A DNA stretch of 64,000 nucleotides from Candidatus Celerinatantimonas neptuna. Lineage in GTDB: Bacteria > Pseudomonadota > Gammaproteobacteria > Enterobacterales > Celerinatantimonadaceae. Of this stretch, positions 37,997-47,662 are shown in pieces. A model generated the notes under the pieces. That model saw only the letters and a list, made by a program, of their open reading frames with translations, ran no database searches and was not told the DNA's origin. The DNA lies in contig OU461276.1 of the NCBI GenBank assembly GCA_911810475.1, positions 1,972,001 through 2,036,000 of the forward strand, read 5' to 3'. The translations under genes were made by a program, and so were the position numbers. Every line of letters starts with the position of its first letter. Position 1 is the first letter of the stretch.

Positions 37997-38149
37997 TTAA
38001 CGGTAATGCTGTGATTGATTCATTGAATGTTGCATTTCCTGGTGGTTCGAATGGCCGGAATTGTGACCGCCCATCGGGGGAAACATCATACATCCTGATA
38101 ATGGTATGGCTAAAAGTAACCCGATAAAAATTCGATAAATGGATTTCAT
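37997..38149 (-). CDS. Small lipoprotein, 50 residues
   Basis: The ATG at 38149 has CGGAG eight bases upstream. The product begins MKSIYRIFIGLLLAIPLSGC, an ideal lipoprotein signal with LSGC lipobox (Cys20). The mature part is MMFPPMGG followed by a His/Met/Asn/Gln-rich tail (HNSGHSNHQEMQHSMNQSQH), which could bind copper or another soft metal; that is inference. A longer opening in a different frame (37980-38237) is its shadow. No partner gene is adjacent. Confidence 0.7.
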   Translation of the reverse strand: MKSIYRIFIGLLLAIPLSGCMMFPPMGGHNSGHSNHQEMQHSMNQSQHYR

Positions 38150-38294
38150 TTTGGCTCCGATATGAATAACGTCGCTTTAAGATTAAAGGCTTTAAAGCAT
38201 AACCCCAATTGATTTTGCGTTTCTTTAATTGGGCCATTTATTATTGTGTTTTTTGTTGGAAAGTTGTAAGGATTATGTGAGCTTAATCACGAAT

Positions 38295-38309
38295 ATTGTT
38301 GTCAACAAT
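38295..38309. promoter_or_regulatory. Perfect palindrome upstream of ldhA
   Basis: ATTGTTGTCAACAAT, a perfect 15-base inverted repeat 30 bases before the ldhA start. It is a likely operator or the roadblock site of a redox or catabolite regulator; the protein is unknown. Confidence 0.45.
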
Positions 38310-38338
38310 GTGACGCACTTTGTGCAGAAGGTAACGCG

Positions 38339-39349
38339 ATGAAAATCTGTTTATTTAGCGCTAAAAAATACGACAGAGAATATTTTGATCTGGCTAATCA
38401 GAAATTCAGATTTGATCTGGAATATTTTTCTATTGCTTTAACCTCTAAAACTGTGGCTCTTGCTCATGAGTGTGATGCCGTTTGTGCATTTGTTAATGAT
38501 GTGATTAACGCAAAAACACTTGAACAGCTTCATCAAGCCGGGATCCATATTTTACTAATGCGCTGTGCTGGATTTAATAATGTTGATTTAGTGTGTGCGA
38601 AGCGACTGGGAATTCGGGTGGCCCGTGTTCCTGCTTACTCTCCTGAAGCGGTCGCTGAACATGCTATTGCATTACTTATGACATTAAATCGCCGTATTCA
38701 TAAAGCCTACTTAAGAACCCGGGATGCTAATTTCAATTTGGAAGGGCTGACAGGGTTTAATATGCATGGGCGAACAGTAGGCATTGTTGGAACAGGAAAA
38801 ATTGGTTTAGCGATGTCCCATATTTTACGTGGATTTGGCTGTCGGGTTTTAGGGTATGATCCGTATCCTAACGTTGAGTTTGAAAAAATAGGTGGACATT
38901 ATGTGGAACTTGATGAGCTGTTAAGCTCCAGTAAAGTGATTAGTTTACATTGCCCATTGACTGCGGAGAGTACCTATTTGATTGATGAACGGGCTTTTTC
39001 ACTGATGAAACCAAATACGGTGCTGATTAATACAAGTCGTGGTAAACTAGTTGAGTCAGTTGCTGCAATCGAAGCTCTGAAACAAGGTACTTTAGGCGGT
39101 CTGGCTCTTGATGTGTATGAAAATGAGCAAGAGCTGTTTTTTGAGGACCTTTCTGATGAGGTTATTCAAGACGATGTCTTTCGCCGTTTGTCGGCGTGTC
39201 ATAACGTTATTTTTACAGGTCATCAAGCTTTCTTAACGCGGGAAGCACTGAATTCTATTGCCAATATTACACTGGATAATGCGAAAGTACTATTCGGCGG
39301 GCAGGCTACACCTAATGAAATTATTCGGGATAATCCGGATCAACATTAA
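38339..39349 (+). CDS. ldhA: Fermentative D-lactate dehydrogenase
   Basis: 336 residues, D-isomer-specific 2-hydroxyacid dehydrogenase fold. RCAGFNNVDL and VPAYSPEAVAEHA belong to the catalytic half, and TVGIVGTGKIGLAMSHIL binds NAD. The catalytic Arg lies in INTSRGKL, Glu in ALDVYENE and His in FTGHQAFLT. Length and the YSPEAVAEHA/GHQAFLT pattern match LdhA. It reduces pyruvate to D-lactate under oxygen limitation. The palindrome at 38295 is a candidate control site. Confidence 0.93.
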   Translation: MKICLFSAKKYDREYFDLANQKFRFDLEYFSIALTSKTVALAHECDAVCAFVNDVINAKTLEQLHQAGIHILLMRCAGFNNVDLVCAKRLGIRVARVPAYSPEAVAEHAIALLMTLNRRIHKAYLRTRDANFNLEGLTGFNMHGRTVGIVGTGKIGLAMSHILRGFGCRVLGYDPYPNVEFEKIGGHYVELDELLSSSKVISLHCPLTAESTYLIDERAFSLMKPNTVLINTSRGKLVESVAAIEALKQGTLGGLALDVYENEQELFFEDLSDEVIQDDVFRRLSACHNVIFTGHQAFLTREALNSIANITLDNAKVLFGGQATPNEIIRDNPDQH

Positions 39350-39897
39350 GTGAATGCAAGAGAAGCCAGGGCAGTATTCATGTTTCTTCGCTTTGAATTT
39401 CTATTGCCTCATGACGTTATGGCTTGCATCATGAGCGTTTTTTGAACCAAATTTAATCACCAAATGTGTTCGCTTTCGGGACTGTTGAACTCGACGATGA
39501 CTCTTCGCCGCGGACGAATTGTTATATCAGCTGGGAGTTCTATTGAACCATTGATGCTGGATGTGTTCAATTTGTTGAATTAGGTGAATCGTTTTACAGT
39601 AATTTGTGGGACGCTTCACAAGTTGTTAGATCATAAAACCATAATGAGGCAGGTAAACACACATTTAATGAAATCAATTCAATCATACTCATCAATGTGA
39701 TAAGAGCCGGGTCTATAAACTGAAATGGCTATCTGAAGGTATTAAATCGCTCTTTAAAAGGAAGAATAAGTTGGTGGCTTAACATTGGGCGATGCAGTTC
39801 ATCGAGTTTTCACTATATGTTGAATGTTAAAAAAATTGATAGTGAAAGAGCAATGATCTGCTGTTTAACAAAATAATTTTAATAGGAGAATGAATTA
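39350..39897. other. Intergenic region with possible gene relics
   Basis: No intact gene. A plus frame ending near 39782 reads KSRVYKLKWLSEGIKS then LFKRKNKLVA before a stop, which looks like the tail of a lost protein. I could not identify the parent. Confidence 0.4.
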
Positions 39898-40614
39898 ATG
39901 ATGATTGGGCCGATAATTAACACTGGAGCTATTATTTCAGGGGGATTATTGGGGACCATTCTGTCTCGTTTTATTCCTCTTCGTTTACAAAAGGGTCTTC
40001 CGGCAACATTCGCACTGGCTTCGATTACAATCGGTATCACGATGATCATCAAGGTTCATTTTGTTCCTGTGGTTGTGATGGCTTTGATTTTAGGAACTGC
40101 TATTGGCGAGTTTGTTTATTTGGAAAAAGGTGTCACGATTGGGGCTCAGTATATTCAGAAAAAATTAGACCGGTTATTGCCGATGCCCAGAAGTTTGAGT
40201 CGTGAGGAGTTTTCACAGCAATTTACGGCTTTGATTGTATTATTTGCTGCCAGTGGGTTAGGTGTAGTTGGCTCAATGACAGAAGGATTGAATGGTCACT
40301 ATCAATTGTTGATCATTAAATCGATGATGGATTTTGTGACGGCGATTATTTTCTCGATTACACTTGGTCCTGGTGTCGCTTTACTTGCAGTTGTGCAATT
40401 TGTTGTTCAAACCATTCTTTTTTTAGTTGCAAAGTCGATTATGCCTTATATGGATCCCATGGCTTTTGCTGATTTTTCCGCGGTTGGTGGAATCATTATG
40501 CTGGCTGTTGGGTTACGAATCGCTAAAATTATGAATTTTGCGGTGATTAATTTTTTACCTGCTTTGTTTTTAGTCGTTCCTTTTTCATATTTATGGCGTC
40601 ATTTTTGGGGATAG
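39898..40614 (+). CDS. DUF554 family membrane protein
   Basis: 238 residues with about seven helices. The DUF554 start GPIINTGAIISGGLLG, the LGTAIGEFVYLEKG loop and the FAASGLGVVGSMTEG segment are all present. E. coli YdfK/YqgA belong here; the function is unknown. GGAGAATG precedes the ATG. The next dehydrogenase gene follows after about 110 bases. Confidence 0.9.
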   Translation: MMIGPIINTGAIISGGLLGTILSRFIPLRLQKGLPATFALASITIGITMIIKVHFVPVVVMALILGTAIGEFVYLEKGVTIGAQYIQKKLDRLLPMPRSLSREEFSQQFTALIVLFAASGLGVVGSMTEGLNGHYQLLIIKSMMDFVTAIIFSITLGPGVALLAVVQFVVQTILFLVAKSIMPYMDPMAFADFSAVGGIIMLAVGLRIAKIMNFAVINFLPALFLVVPFSYLWRHFWG

Positions 40615-40728
40615 AGCATGATCCTCTATATAAATGATGCAATGATTTAATGAAACTCGATCTTGTCAACGGACGTACTAAAGTTATCTAATGGACAATT
40701 TTATTGTACTGGATTAATTGGTAAAACT

Positions 40729-41823
40729 ATGTCAATTCCAAATCATCCCCAGTTTCCTGAAATAGCTTTAAATTTCCCTGCTCAGTTTGTGCGGGGCGAG
40801 AATGTTGCTTTGCAGCTTCTTGATTATTGCCATCGTTTTGGCCAGCGTATTATGGTAACGGGGGGGCGTCAGGCGCTTGAAGCATTGTATATGCATATCG
40901 GTGAAATTGATGCGTCTTACCACTGGTTTGGTGGTGAATGTAGTGAGTCGAATATTGAACAACTGGTTCAAATTGCTCAATCCGAAGAAATACAGGTATT
41001 AGTTGCTGTTGGAGGAGGAAAAGCGATTGATACCGGTAAGGCGGTTGCTGAAGCTTGTGGATTGCCCGTGATTACTATTCCGACGATTTTGGCGACTAGT
41101 TCTGCTGTGACACCTTTATCGGTTCGTTATTTTGATAACGGCCATTTTTTAGATATCTATCATCTTTCAAAGGGGCCTGATTTAGTTTTGGTCGATACTG
41201 CGTTATTGGCCAAATCACCATTGCGGTGGTTATCGGCTGGTCTTGGCGATACATTGGCTAGGTGGTATGAGTATCGAGCGATTCAGCTACCCCGGGCACA
41301 TATAAATGGATTGGACGCTGTAACGGCGTTTAATAGCAAATTATGTTATGAACTGATTGAACTATATGGCTCTAAGGCATGTCAGGCATTAGAAACTCAA
41401 ACAGCCAATGAAGCCTTAAAACAAGTGGCTGATGCTATATTACTTTATGCCGGTATGGCGGCATTAATGTCTCGTGGTGAACATGCATCAGCTGCTCATG
41501 GTATGTTTGATGGTTTTATCGTTAATGAAGATATGCGTTATTTCGGGCATGGACTTTTAGTCGGATATGGTAATTTAGTACTATTAGCTTTGGAAGGTCG
41601 TAGCGATGATGAGCTGATCGGTGCGATTAAACTAGCTCGAACATGCCGGATTCCAACTTCATTACAACAGATTAAAGCCGACTGGCAGGAAACGGAACTT
41701 TTAGCTGTTTTGAGTACGGCGGCTAATTCTTCAGATATGCGTCAGTTTCCTTCATCTGTAACTGCTGATATGTTGGCCTGTGCCTGTAAGAGGGTTGATG
41801 CATTATCCGGGCAATTAAATTAA
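40729..41823 (+). CDS. Iron-type alcohol dehydrogenase family, HcxA/YbdH-like
   Basis: 364 residues from the ATG at 40729; a TTG at 40663 also opens the frame, and neither start has a strong ribosome site. GECSESNIEQL, VAVGGGKAIDTGKAVAEA, PTILATSSAVTPLSVRY and LSAGLGDTLARWYE correspond closely to E. coli YbdH (HcxA, hydroxycarboxylate dehydrogenase A). Metal ligands are the Asp of GDTLARW and His in ASAAHGMFDG and FGHGLLVGYG. It likely reduces 2-oxo acids with NADPH. In E. coli ybdH neighbours ybdL; here a dead YbdL-like gene lies 4 kb away. Confidence 0.85.
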   Translation: MSIPNHPQFPEIALNFPAQFVRGENVALQLLDYCHRFGQRIMVTGGRQALEALYMHIGEIDASYHWFGGECSESNIEQLVQIAQSEEIQVLVAVGGGKAIDTGKAVAEACGLPVITIPTILATSSAVTPLSVRYFDNGHFLDIYHLSKGPDLVLVDTALLAKSPLRWLSAGLGDTLARWYEYRAIQLPRAHINGLDAVTAFNSKLCYELIELYGSKACQALETQTANEALKQVADAILLYAGMAALMSRGEHASAAHGMFDGFIVNEDMRYFGHGLLVGYGNLVLLALEGRSDDELIGAIKLARTCRIPTSLQQIKADWQETELLAVLSTAANSSDMRQFPSSVTADMLACACKRVDALSGQLN

Positions 41824-41850
41824 AAAAGCCCTGATAATACAGGGCTTAAT
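41824..41850. terminator. Terminator between convergent dehydrogenase genes
   Basis: AAGCCCTG/CAGGGCTT stem with a six-base loop. T-run TTTTTT on the minus side and TTAAT on the plus side, so it works best for the minus-strand adhB-like gene. Confidence 0.8.
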
Positions 41851-41875
41851 CGTTTATAAATAGAGTTTATAGCAA

Positions 41876-43024
41876 TTACATGGCTTCTTTGAAAATAGCA
41901 ACGATTTCTTCATGAGTTGCCTGTTTAGGGTTAGTCAGACCACATGCATCTTTAAGTGCATTTTCAGCTAATGTATCGAAGTCTTCTTCTTTTGCACCTA
42001 ATTCAGTTAACCCAGCAGGGATGTTTACATCTTTAGATAACTGAGCAATTGCGTCGATTGCAGCTTGAGCACCTTTTTCATCAGTCATACCTGCTGCGTC
42101 AATACCCAAAGAAATCGCGATGTCTTTTAATCTTGCTGCTGCAACCTGAACGTTATAACGTTGAACATGAGGTAACAGAACTGCATTACATACACCGTGA
42201 GGCAAGTTATAGAAACCACCTAATTGATGGGCCATTGCATGAACATAGCCTAATGATGCGTTGTTGAATGCCATACCAGCCAAGAACTGCGCGTAAGCCA
42301 TTTGCTCGCGGGATTCCATATTGCTACCGTTATGCACGGCTTCACGCAGGTGATCGCGGATAATCTCAATGGCTTTGATTGCACAAGCATCAGTGATTGG
42401 GTCTGCGGCGGTTGAAACATAAGCTTCAACGGCATGAGTTAGTGCATCCATACCTGTTGCGGCAGTCAGTGATGGTGGCATACCAGCCATTAATGCAGGA
42501 TCGTTTACAGATAGAATAGGTGTAACATTCTGGTCGACAATAGCCATTTTGATATGACGTTCTTCATCGGTAATGATGCAAAAACGAGTCATTTCAGAAG
42601 CTGTGCCTGCTGTAGTGTTGATACCGATAAGTGGAAGCTGTGCTTTTTTAGAAACGTCAACACCTTCATAATCGGCAATTTCGCCACCATTGGTTGCAAC
42701 CAATGCGACACCTTTAGCACAGTCATGTGATGAACCGCCGCCTAAAGAAATTACGCAATCGCATTGATTGGCATTTAAAATTTTTAAACCGGCATTTACG
42801 TTGCTAACTGTTGGGTTAGGTTGTACGCCGTCATAGACACAAGTTGCTACTGAATATTCTTTTAGTAGCTCTTGTACCTGAGCTACAACTCCAAGTTTAG
42901 TCATACCTGGATCAGTAACGATCAGGGCATTTTTGAAGCCTTGATTTTGAATTTGGGCTGCTGCGTCTTTTAGTGCGCCTTCACCCATGATATTCACTGC
43001 TGGAATATAAAATGTGCTGCTCAT
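41876..43024 (-). CDS. Iron-containing alcohol dehydrogenase (AdhB/YiaY type)
   Basis: 382 residues from the ATG at 43024 with AAGGTGAG five bases upstream; a GTG three codons earlier overlaps that site. Very close to Zymomonas AdhB and E. coli Yia[70 protein letters not shown] and [19 protein letters not shown] (iron His ligands). It converts acetaldehyde and ethanol, or another short alcohol, with NAD. Likely a fermentation enzyme together with ldhA and gldA. Confidence 0.93.
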   Translation of the reverse strand: MSSTFYIPAVNIMGEGALKDAAAQIQNQGFKNALIVTDPGMTKLGVVAQVQELLKEYSVATCVYDGVQPNPTVSNVNAGLKILNANQCDCVISLGGGSSHDCAKGVALVATNGGEIADYEGVDVSKKAQLPLIGINTTAGTASEMTRFCIITDEERHIKMAIVDQNVTPILSVNDPALMAGMPPSLTAATGMDALTHAVEAYVSTAADPITDACAIKAIEIIRDHLREAVHNGSNMESREQMAYAQFLAGMAFNNASLGYVHAMAHQLGGFYNLPHGVCNAVLLPHVQRYNVQVAAARLKDIAISLGIDAAGMTDEKGAQAAIDAIAQLSKDVNIPAGLTELGAKEEDFDTLAENALKDACGLTNPKQATHEEIVAIFKEAM

Positions 43025-43437
43025 TGAACTCACCTTTTTGCTACATTGTCTTAACTTTTATACCATTATCTTACCTGACGCGGTTCATCAAGGTTTGATT
43101 TATGACAAGTTAATCTGGGAAAGATTCTTTAACCATATATGAAATATATCTTTTAAAACTTAAGAATAGCTCACGGATTTAAAAATAAATGACATTTTAG
43201 TAAATTTTTTTTATTTAATATGTTCACTAGAACATCATATCGGCATTTACACGTCGCCAACATTGATTTTTATAAAATATGTTGAAAATTTTAGCAGATA
43301 TCGTTTTTTGGATGACATTTTTGATTGGAAGATAACTTTTGGTGAAAAAGGCGTTTTTTGATTTGTAGGGTGTCGGGATGAAATGTAGCAATATTTATTG
43401 CTAAAATGTTAAATGGTGCACTTAAAAGGACTAAATA
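43025..43437. other. Divergent promoter region, adhB-like / idi
   Basis: AT-rich, about 410 bases. TTGATTTATGACAA at 43095-43108 is a weak half-match to an FNR site (TTGAT-N4-ATCAA) upstream of the alcohol dehydrogenase. Nothing else stands out. Confidence 0.4.
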
Positions 43438-43977
43438 ATGAGTTGTGAAACAGTTATTTTGCTTGATCAGGCGAATAAGCCGATAGGAGAGATGGATAAA
43501 TTAGCTGTTCATCATCATCAAACACCGCTTCATCTGGCTTTTTCGTGTTACATTCTCAATGAACAAGGGAAATTATTGGTGACTCGTCGGGCACTGACAA
43601 AACAGGCCTGGCCAGGGGTTTGGACCAATTCTGTGTGTGGACATCCTGCTCAGGGTGAAGTGATAGAAGATGCAGTATATAGACGTGCTGACTTTGAATT
43701 AGGTATGCAGATCTCACACCCAAGGTTGCGGGTTGACGAATTTTCATATTATGCAACAGATGCATCGGGTGTTGTGGAAAATGAATTTTGCCCTATTTTT
43801 TCTGCAGTGAGTCTTAGTGAGATCGTTCCCAATCCAGAAGAAGTGATGGATTATCAGTGGGTTTCTCCTGAAAAATTAAATCGGTCTGTTGATGATATTC
43901 CATGGGCTTTTAGTCCTTGGATGGTCGAGCAGATCAAGGCGTTGCGAGAGTGTGGCGTATGGCCTTTAAACGTTTAG
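43438..43977 (+). CDS. idi: Isopentenyl-diphosphate delta-isomerase, type I
   Basis: 179 residues, Nudix fold. The metal-site His residues lie at HHHQTPLHLAFS, the catalytic Cys in WTNSVCGHPAQGE and the catalytic Glu in VENEFCPIF. AYRRADFELGM-like YRRADFELGMQ and WAFSPWMVEQ complete the family pattern. It interconverts IPP and DMAPP. GTG/ATG choice is clear: the ATG at 43438 follows AAAAGGAC. Single gene. Confidence 0.95.
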   Translation: MSCETVILLDQANKPIGEMDKLAVHHHQTPLHLAFSCYILNEQGKLLVTRRALTKQAWPGVWTNSVCGHPAQGEVIEDAVYRRADFELGMQISHPRLRVDEFSYYATDASGVVENEFCPIFSAVSLSEIVPNPEEVMDYQWVSPEKLNRSVDDIPWAFSPWMVEQIKALRECGVWPLNV

Positions 43978-44095
43978 CTTTTATGGTTTCTGAGGTTCAT
44001 GTTAAAAATAAAGGATTAACGTGTGACTGATCGTGATTCAGCGTTGAACGTTAATCCCCAGAGCGAGTTTATAGCTCGTTTAATTGTTTTTGATA

Positions 44096-45205
44096 TTAGT
44101 TTGCGCTTTGATAACGTTTCGCCATTTGATTTGCAGCAACCATGGCATTGTAGACATCGTTTGGAGTGACTTGCATTGGCATATTGCCCATGGTGTCGTT
44201 TTCGTCACAGGCGATCTCAGCCACTTTACGCCATTGTGATTCTACAAATGATTTTAGTCCCAGCTCTTCTAATGTGAGTGGTAAACCTGCTGTTTTAGCA
44301 ATATACAGCACCTGTTCCAGCTCTGATTTAGGTGCATTTTCCAGAACTAACTGAGTGAGCAGACCAAATACAACTTTTTCTCCATGTTGCGCATGGTGAA
44401 GATCAGGAACCGCTGTCATACCATTGTGAATAGCGTGGGCTGCTGCTAAACCACCCGCTTCTGCGCCAACACCACTTAAGTAAATCGTTGCTTCAATGGT
44501 TTGTTCTAAAGCCGGTGTTGTGACTCTGTTTTTAACCGCATCCATTGCGGATTCAACATTTTCACATAACAGCTCATAGCATAATTTTGATAGTCCAAGC
44601 CCGGTACGAGATGGCTTTTTCAGAACCAGATTGATTCCATCAGATTGATAACATGCTCTGGCTTCAAAGTAAGTGGCCAGTGCATCACCGACACCAGCAG
44701 CGAAGAATCGGATGGGTGCAGAGGCGAGGATTTCTGTATCTGCGATTACTGCATCAGGGTTTTGAGGCAGGAATAAATAGCGGTCAAACTCACCATTTTC
44801 TTTATAGATAACAGCCAGTGCAGTACAAGGTGCATCGGTTGAAGCAATCGTTGGATAAAGAATTACTGGACGTTTTTGATAATAAGCTACACTTTTGGCA
44901 CAATCGAGAGTTTTGCCTCCACCTATACCAACAATGACATTCGCTTTGATATCTTGAGTAATTGCTTCAAGTCGCTGAATTTCTTTGTTAGTGCATTCAT
45001 AATTGAATTTTTCAATGTGTCCCTGAAGATCTGCTTCTTTCAATGCGGGAAGTGATTTCTCACGAACTCTTTCCAGAATAAATTCATCTGAAATAATCAA
45101 GGCATTATCCCCGAAGCTGCTGACATAATCATGCATTTGTTCGAGTAAACCACTTCCGATGATGAACTTTTTAGGTGAAGTTACTGTTCGAGGTGTCTTA
45201 TGCAT
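44096..45205 (-). CDS. gldA: Glycerol dehydrogenase
   Basis: 369 residues. GldA pattern throughout: SPKKFIIGSGLLEQM, VIVGIGGGKTLDCAKSVAYY, PTIASTDAPCTALAVIY, FFAAGVGDALATYFEA (zinc Asp) and AAAHAIHNGMTAV with HHAQHGEKVVFGLLTQ (zinc His residues). It oxidises glycerol to dihydroxyacetone with NAD. No dihydroxyacetone kinase is adjacent. It is the third iron/zinc-type alcohol dehydrogenase family member within 5 kb. Confidence 0.95.
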   Translation of the reverse strand: MHKTPRTVTSPKKFIIGSGLLEQMHDYVSSFGDNALIISDEFILERVREKSLPALKEADLQGHIEKFNYECTNKEIQRLEAITQDIKANVIVGIGGGKTLDCAKSVAYYQKRPVILYPTIASTDAPCTALAVIYKENGEFDRYLFLPQNPDAVIADTEILASAPIRFFAAGVGDALATYFEARACYQSDGINLVLKKPSRTGLGLSKLCYELLCENVESAMDAVKNRVTTPALEQTIEATIYLSGVGAEAGGLAAAHAIHNGMTAVPDLHHAQHGEKVVFGLLTQLVLENAPKSELEQVLYIAKTAGLPLTLEELGLKSFVESQWRKVAEIACDENDTMGNMPMQVTPNDVYNAMVAANQMAKRYQSAN

Positions 45206-45486
45206 AAAAACCTTCTTATAAGTTGTGGTAATAAATAGAAAGAATGAAAACTTAAATTATTTTTGTTTATCTTTTTTATGGGGTGAACAGAATATACTGA
45301 TAAGATGAAAGATAAAAATGTCTTTATTATACGTTTTATTATGAGAGAGAGTTGTACTGAGATCATAATTTAGTACATCAGCGTCGATTAAGTATGAATG
45401 CAGATAGAGATATCAGATGTTGTGTTTAATTTGTTCTTGATGCTGCAAGCCATTCAATGCAATTAGGATTCAACCTGTATGTCTCC
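45206..45486. other. Intergenic region upstream of gldA
   Basis: AT-rich. It may hold the lost 5' part of the aminotransferase relic that becomes readable after 45487, but no clear coding frame is visible here. Confidence 0.35.
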
Positions 45487-45642
45487 ATGAATGGTATTGT
45501 TCCTTTGAAATAGGCTTTATCAGAAAATGTCAGGCGTTTGTATCATCGTCAGTATGATGTAAACGACGAGATAATGATTACGGGGAGTGCCAGTGAAGGG
45601 ATATGTGCAGCGATTAGTGCATAAGCTCATCCAGGAGACAAT
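45487..45642 (+). pseudogene. Aminotransferase (YbdL-like) relic cut by an IS3-type end
   Basis: The plus frame reads MNGIVPLK, stop, ALSENVRRLYHRQYDVNDE then IMITGSASEGICAAISA, stop, AHPGDN. This lines up with the fold-type I aminotransferase block found in YbdL (G-x-x-LR-EA, RLYG-YD-D-EI-VTAGATEA, AAI-AL--GDEV). Two in-frame stops occur and the frame ends at the IS3 terminal sequence at 45643. Only this fragment remains. Confidence 0.65.
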
Positions 45643-45722
45643 TGTAACGGTAGACTTAAATTGGAGACAGTTTTAGGCAGCTTTTCTTAATTTCATCTCG
45701 TATTGAGCTGGTGAAATAATTC
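45643..45722 (-). mobile_element. IS3-family remnant (one end and transposase C-terminus)
   Basis: Starts with a terminal sequence TGTAACGGTAGACTTAAA TTGGAGACAG at 45643-45670. On the minus strand a short coding stretch reads ISPAQYEMKLRKAA and then stops (45673-45675). That is the C-terminus typical of IS3-family OrfB integrases (SPxEYE). The rest of the element is missing, so it was deleted after cutting the aminotransferase gene. Confidence 0.65.
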
Positions 45723-45947
45723 AGGGCGCAAGGGCATTGAGTCAGGTCTGATTTTGTTTAAGACCGCATAAAAATGCACTGTTGAAACTGAGCTGATGCC
45801 AATTAATGGTTTACTCTTTATATTTTTTGCGTGGTTTTATTAAGGCAGGTTATGAAAACACTATTTTTTACGGAAATACAGGCATATTTATCGACCTCAT
45901 GGTGCAATTAAAATAGTGATTAAACAGAGGCTTCTTGTGGAGATGAC

Positions 45948-46762
45948 ATGGAAAATATAAAAATTGCCGCGATTCAGATGAATAGTTATGCGGATTTGTC
46001 ATATAATATAAAGCTTGCCGAAGATTTAATTGCAAAGGCTGCTGATCGTGGAGCAAAATTCGTACTATTATCCGAATATTTTTATTGGATGGGTGGCTCT
46101 CAATCAAAACGATATGCCTTTGCGGAAACATTTGGTCATGGATCATTGCAATGTCAGTTGTCTGAATAAGCTAAACGTTATTCGCTTTGGTTGTCTGTTG
46201 GCACGATAGCTCTTAAATCAGAACAGTTAGATTATATTTATAATTCGAATTTGATGTTTAATCCTGATGGCGAATGTATCGGGCGATATGACAAGATCCA
46301 TTTATTTGGTTTTGATGATTGTCTGAATCATTATCAGGAATCTGATGTGTTTTTAGCTGGCAATTCTGTGGTTTCTGTTTGACCCCGTTTGCGACAATTC
46401 GGCCATCGGTATGTTATGACTTGCGCTTCCTTGAGTTGTACCGGGCTGTCCCTGATTATTAAATTGCGACGGTGCCTGTGCTGCGTTTATCTATAAAACA
46501 GGGCTTGCTCATTGGCTGGTTACTGCGCTCAAGAGCCATTGAAAATCAGTGTCATGTGGTTGCTGCTGCACAGTGGGGCGAGTATCAGAGCAATTATCGG
46601 ACGTTTGGCCACAGTGTCATTATTGATCCCTGGGGTCAGGTTTTAGATGAATTAGAAGATGGCAATGGTGTTGTTTGTGCTGAATTCGACCCATCCTATC
46701 TGGCGATGTTTGGGAACAATTGCCTGCATTGGCACATTGGCGATTATCCGATTAAAAAATAA
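45948..46762 (+). pseudogene. Nitrilase-superfamily (CN-hydrolase) amidohydrolase, broken
   Basis: Reads in order MENIKIAAIQMNSYADLS, LLSEYFYWMGG (catalytic Glu), stop after QCQLSE, AKRYSLWLSVGTIAL, YNSNLMFNPDGECIGRYDKIHLFG (catalytic Lys), then a scrambled stretch where the catalytic Cys should be. It recovers at LLIGWLLRSRAIENQCHVVAAAQWGEY and NYRTFGHSVIIDPWGQVL, stopping at 46762. A full protein would have about 270 residues. Two stops and at least two shifts make it dead. Omega-amidases of this family pair with YbdL-type glutamine transaminases, matching the dead aminotransferase upstream. Confidence 0.8.
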
Positions 46763-46784
46763 ATGAGAAATAAAAAGGAATCAG

Positions 46785-47570
46785 ATGAAAAAATTAAAAT
46801 TACTGATGTTATCAATCAGCTTGTTAACTGCTCAGCAGGCTTTAGCACAGGCATTAACATCGATGCGTTATGGTGTTGAAGCAGAATATCCTCCATTTGA
46901 GAGTAAAACGGCTGATGGTAAGCTAGTCGGATTTGATATCGAAGTGGGTAAAGTTATTTGCCGCGATGCTCAGCTTAAATGTTCATGGGTTCAAAACTCT
47001 TTCGACACGCTAATTCCAGCCCTTAAAGCAAGAAAGTTTGATGTTATTAACTCGTCTATGGATATTACGCCTCAGCGTGCTAAAGCGGTTGCTTTTACCC
47101 ACCCAATCTATCAGGTCCCAACAATGCTTATTGCGCGTAAAGGATCTGGATTGTTGCCTACGGTTGCTTCTTTACGCGGTAAAAATGTGGGTGTACTGCA
47201 AGGTTCAAGTCAGGAAGCTTTTGCCATTAAAGTTTGGCAACCTAAAGGTGTAACAATCACATCTTATAAAGATCAAAATCAGGTTTATAGTGATTTATCA
47301 ATGGGACGGCTTGATGCAACATTGGTGATGTCATCAGCTGGTCAATCAGGATTTTTAGATAAGCCTGAAGGAAAAGATTTTTCCTTTGTTGGCAGAGCAA
47401 TTCGCGATCCGAAAGTTTTTGGTCCGGGGGTAGGATTTGCTCTGCGTAAAGATGACACAGCACTCAGAAATCGCCTGAATAAAGCGATTAAGCAAGTTCA
47501 AAAAGATGGCACTTTACATCGTTTATCGATGAAATATCTCCATGGTGTTGATGTAAATGTGAACCAATAG
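46785..47570 (+). CDS. Periplasmic amino-acid-binding protein (HisJ/ArgT-like)
   Basis: 261 residues with a signal peptide (LLMLSISLLTAQQALAQA). Mature part has the family-3 solute-binding pattern: RYGVEAEYPPFESKTADGKLVGFDIEVG in two pieces (YPPFES, GFDIEVG), SFDTLIPALKARKFD, SSMDITPQRAKAVAFT and LRGKNVGVLQGSSQE. This fits binding of basic amino acids (Lys/Arg/Orn/His). It begins 22 bases after the dead nitrilase and is followed by two permease genes, but no ATPase gene. Confidence 0.92.
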   Translation: MKKLKLLMLSISLLTAQQALAQALTSMRYGVEAEYPPFESKTADGKLVGFDIEVGKVICRDAQLKCSWVQNSFDTLIPALKARKFDVINSSMDITPQRAKAVAFTHPIYQVPTMLIARKGSGLLPTVASLRGKNVGVLQGSSQEAFAIKVWQPKGVTITSYKDQNQVYSDLSMGRLDATLVMSSAGQSGFLDKPEGKDFSFVGRAIRDPKVFGPGVGFALRKDDTALRNRLNKAIKQVQKDGTLHRLSMKYLHGVDVNVNQ

Positions 47571-47662
47571 ACGCAATGATGGCTATCACCTTTAGGGGGT
47601 AGCCAGCCAGAAATCGTGCTGATTTGTAACAGCACATGCGCGTAGAGGACCGTGGAGTATTT

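Noticed and set aside
43095..43108. FNR site upstream of the AdhB-like gene
   Set aside because: Only one half-site matches (TTGAT); the other half is GACAA instead of ATCAA.
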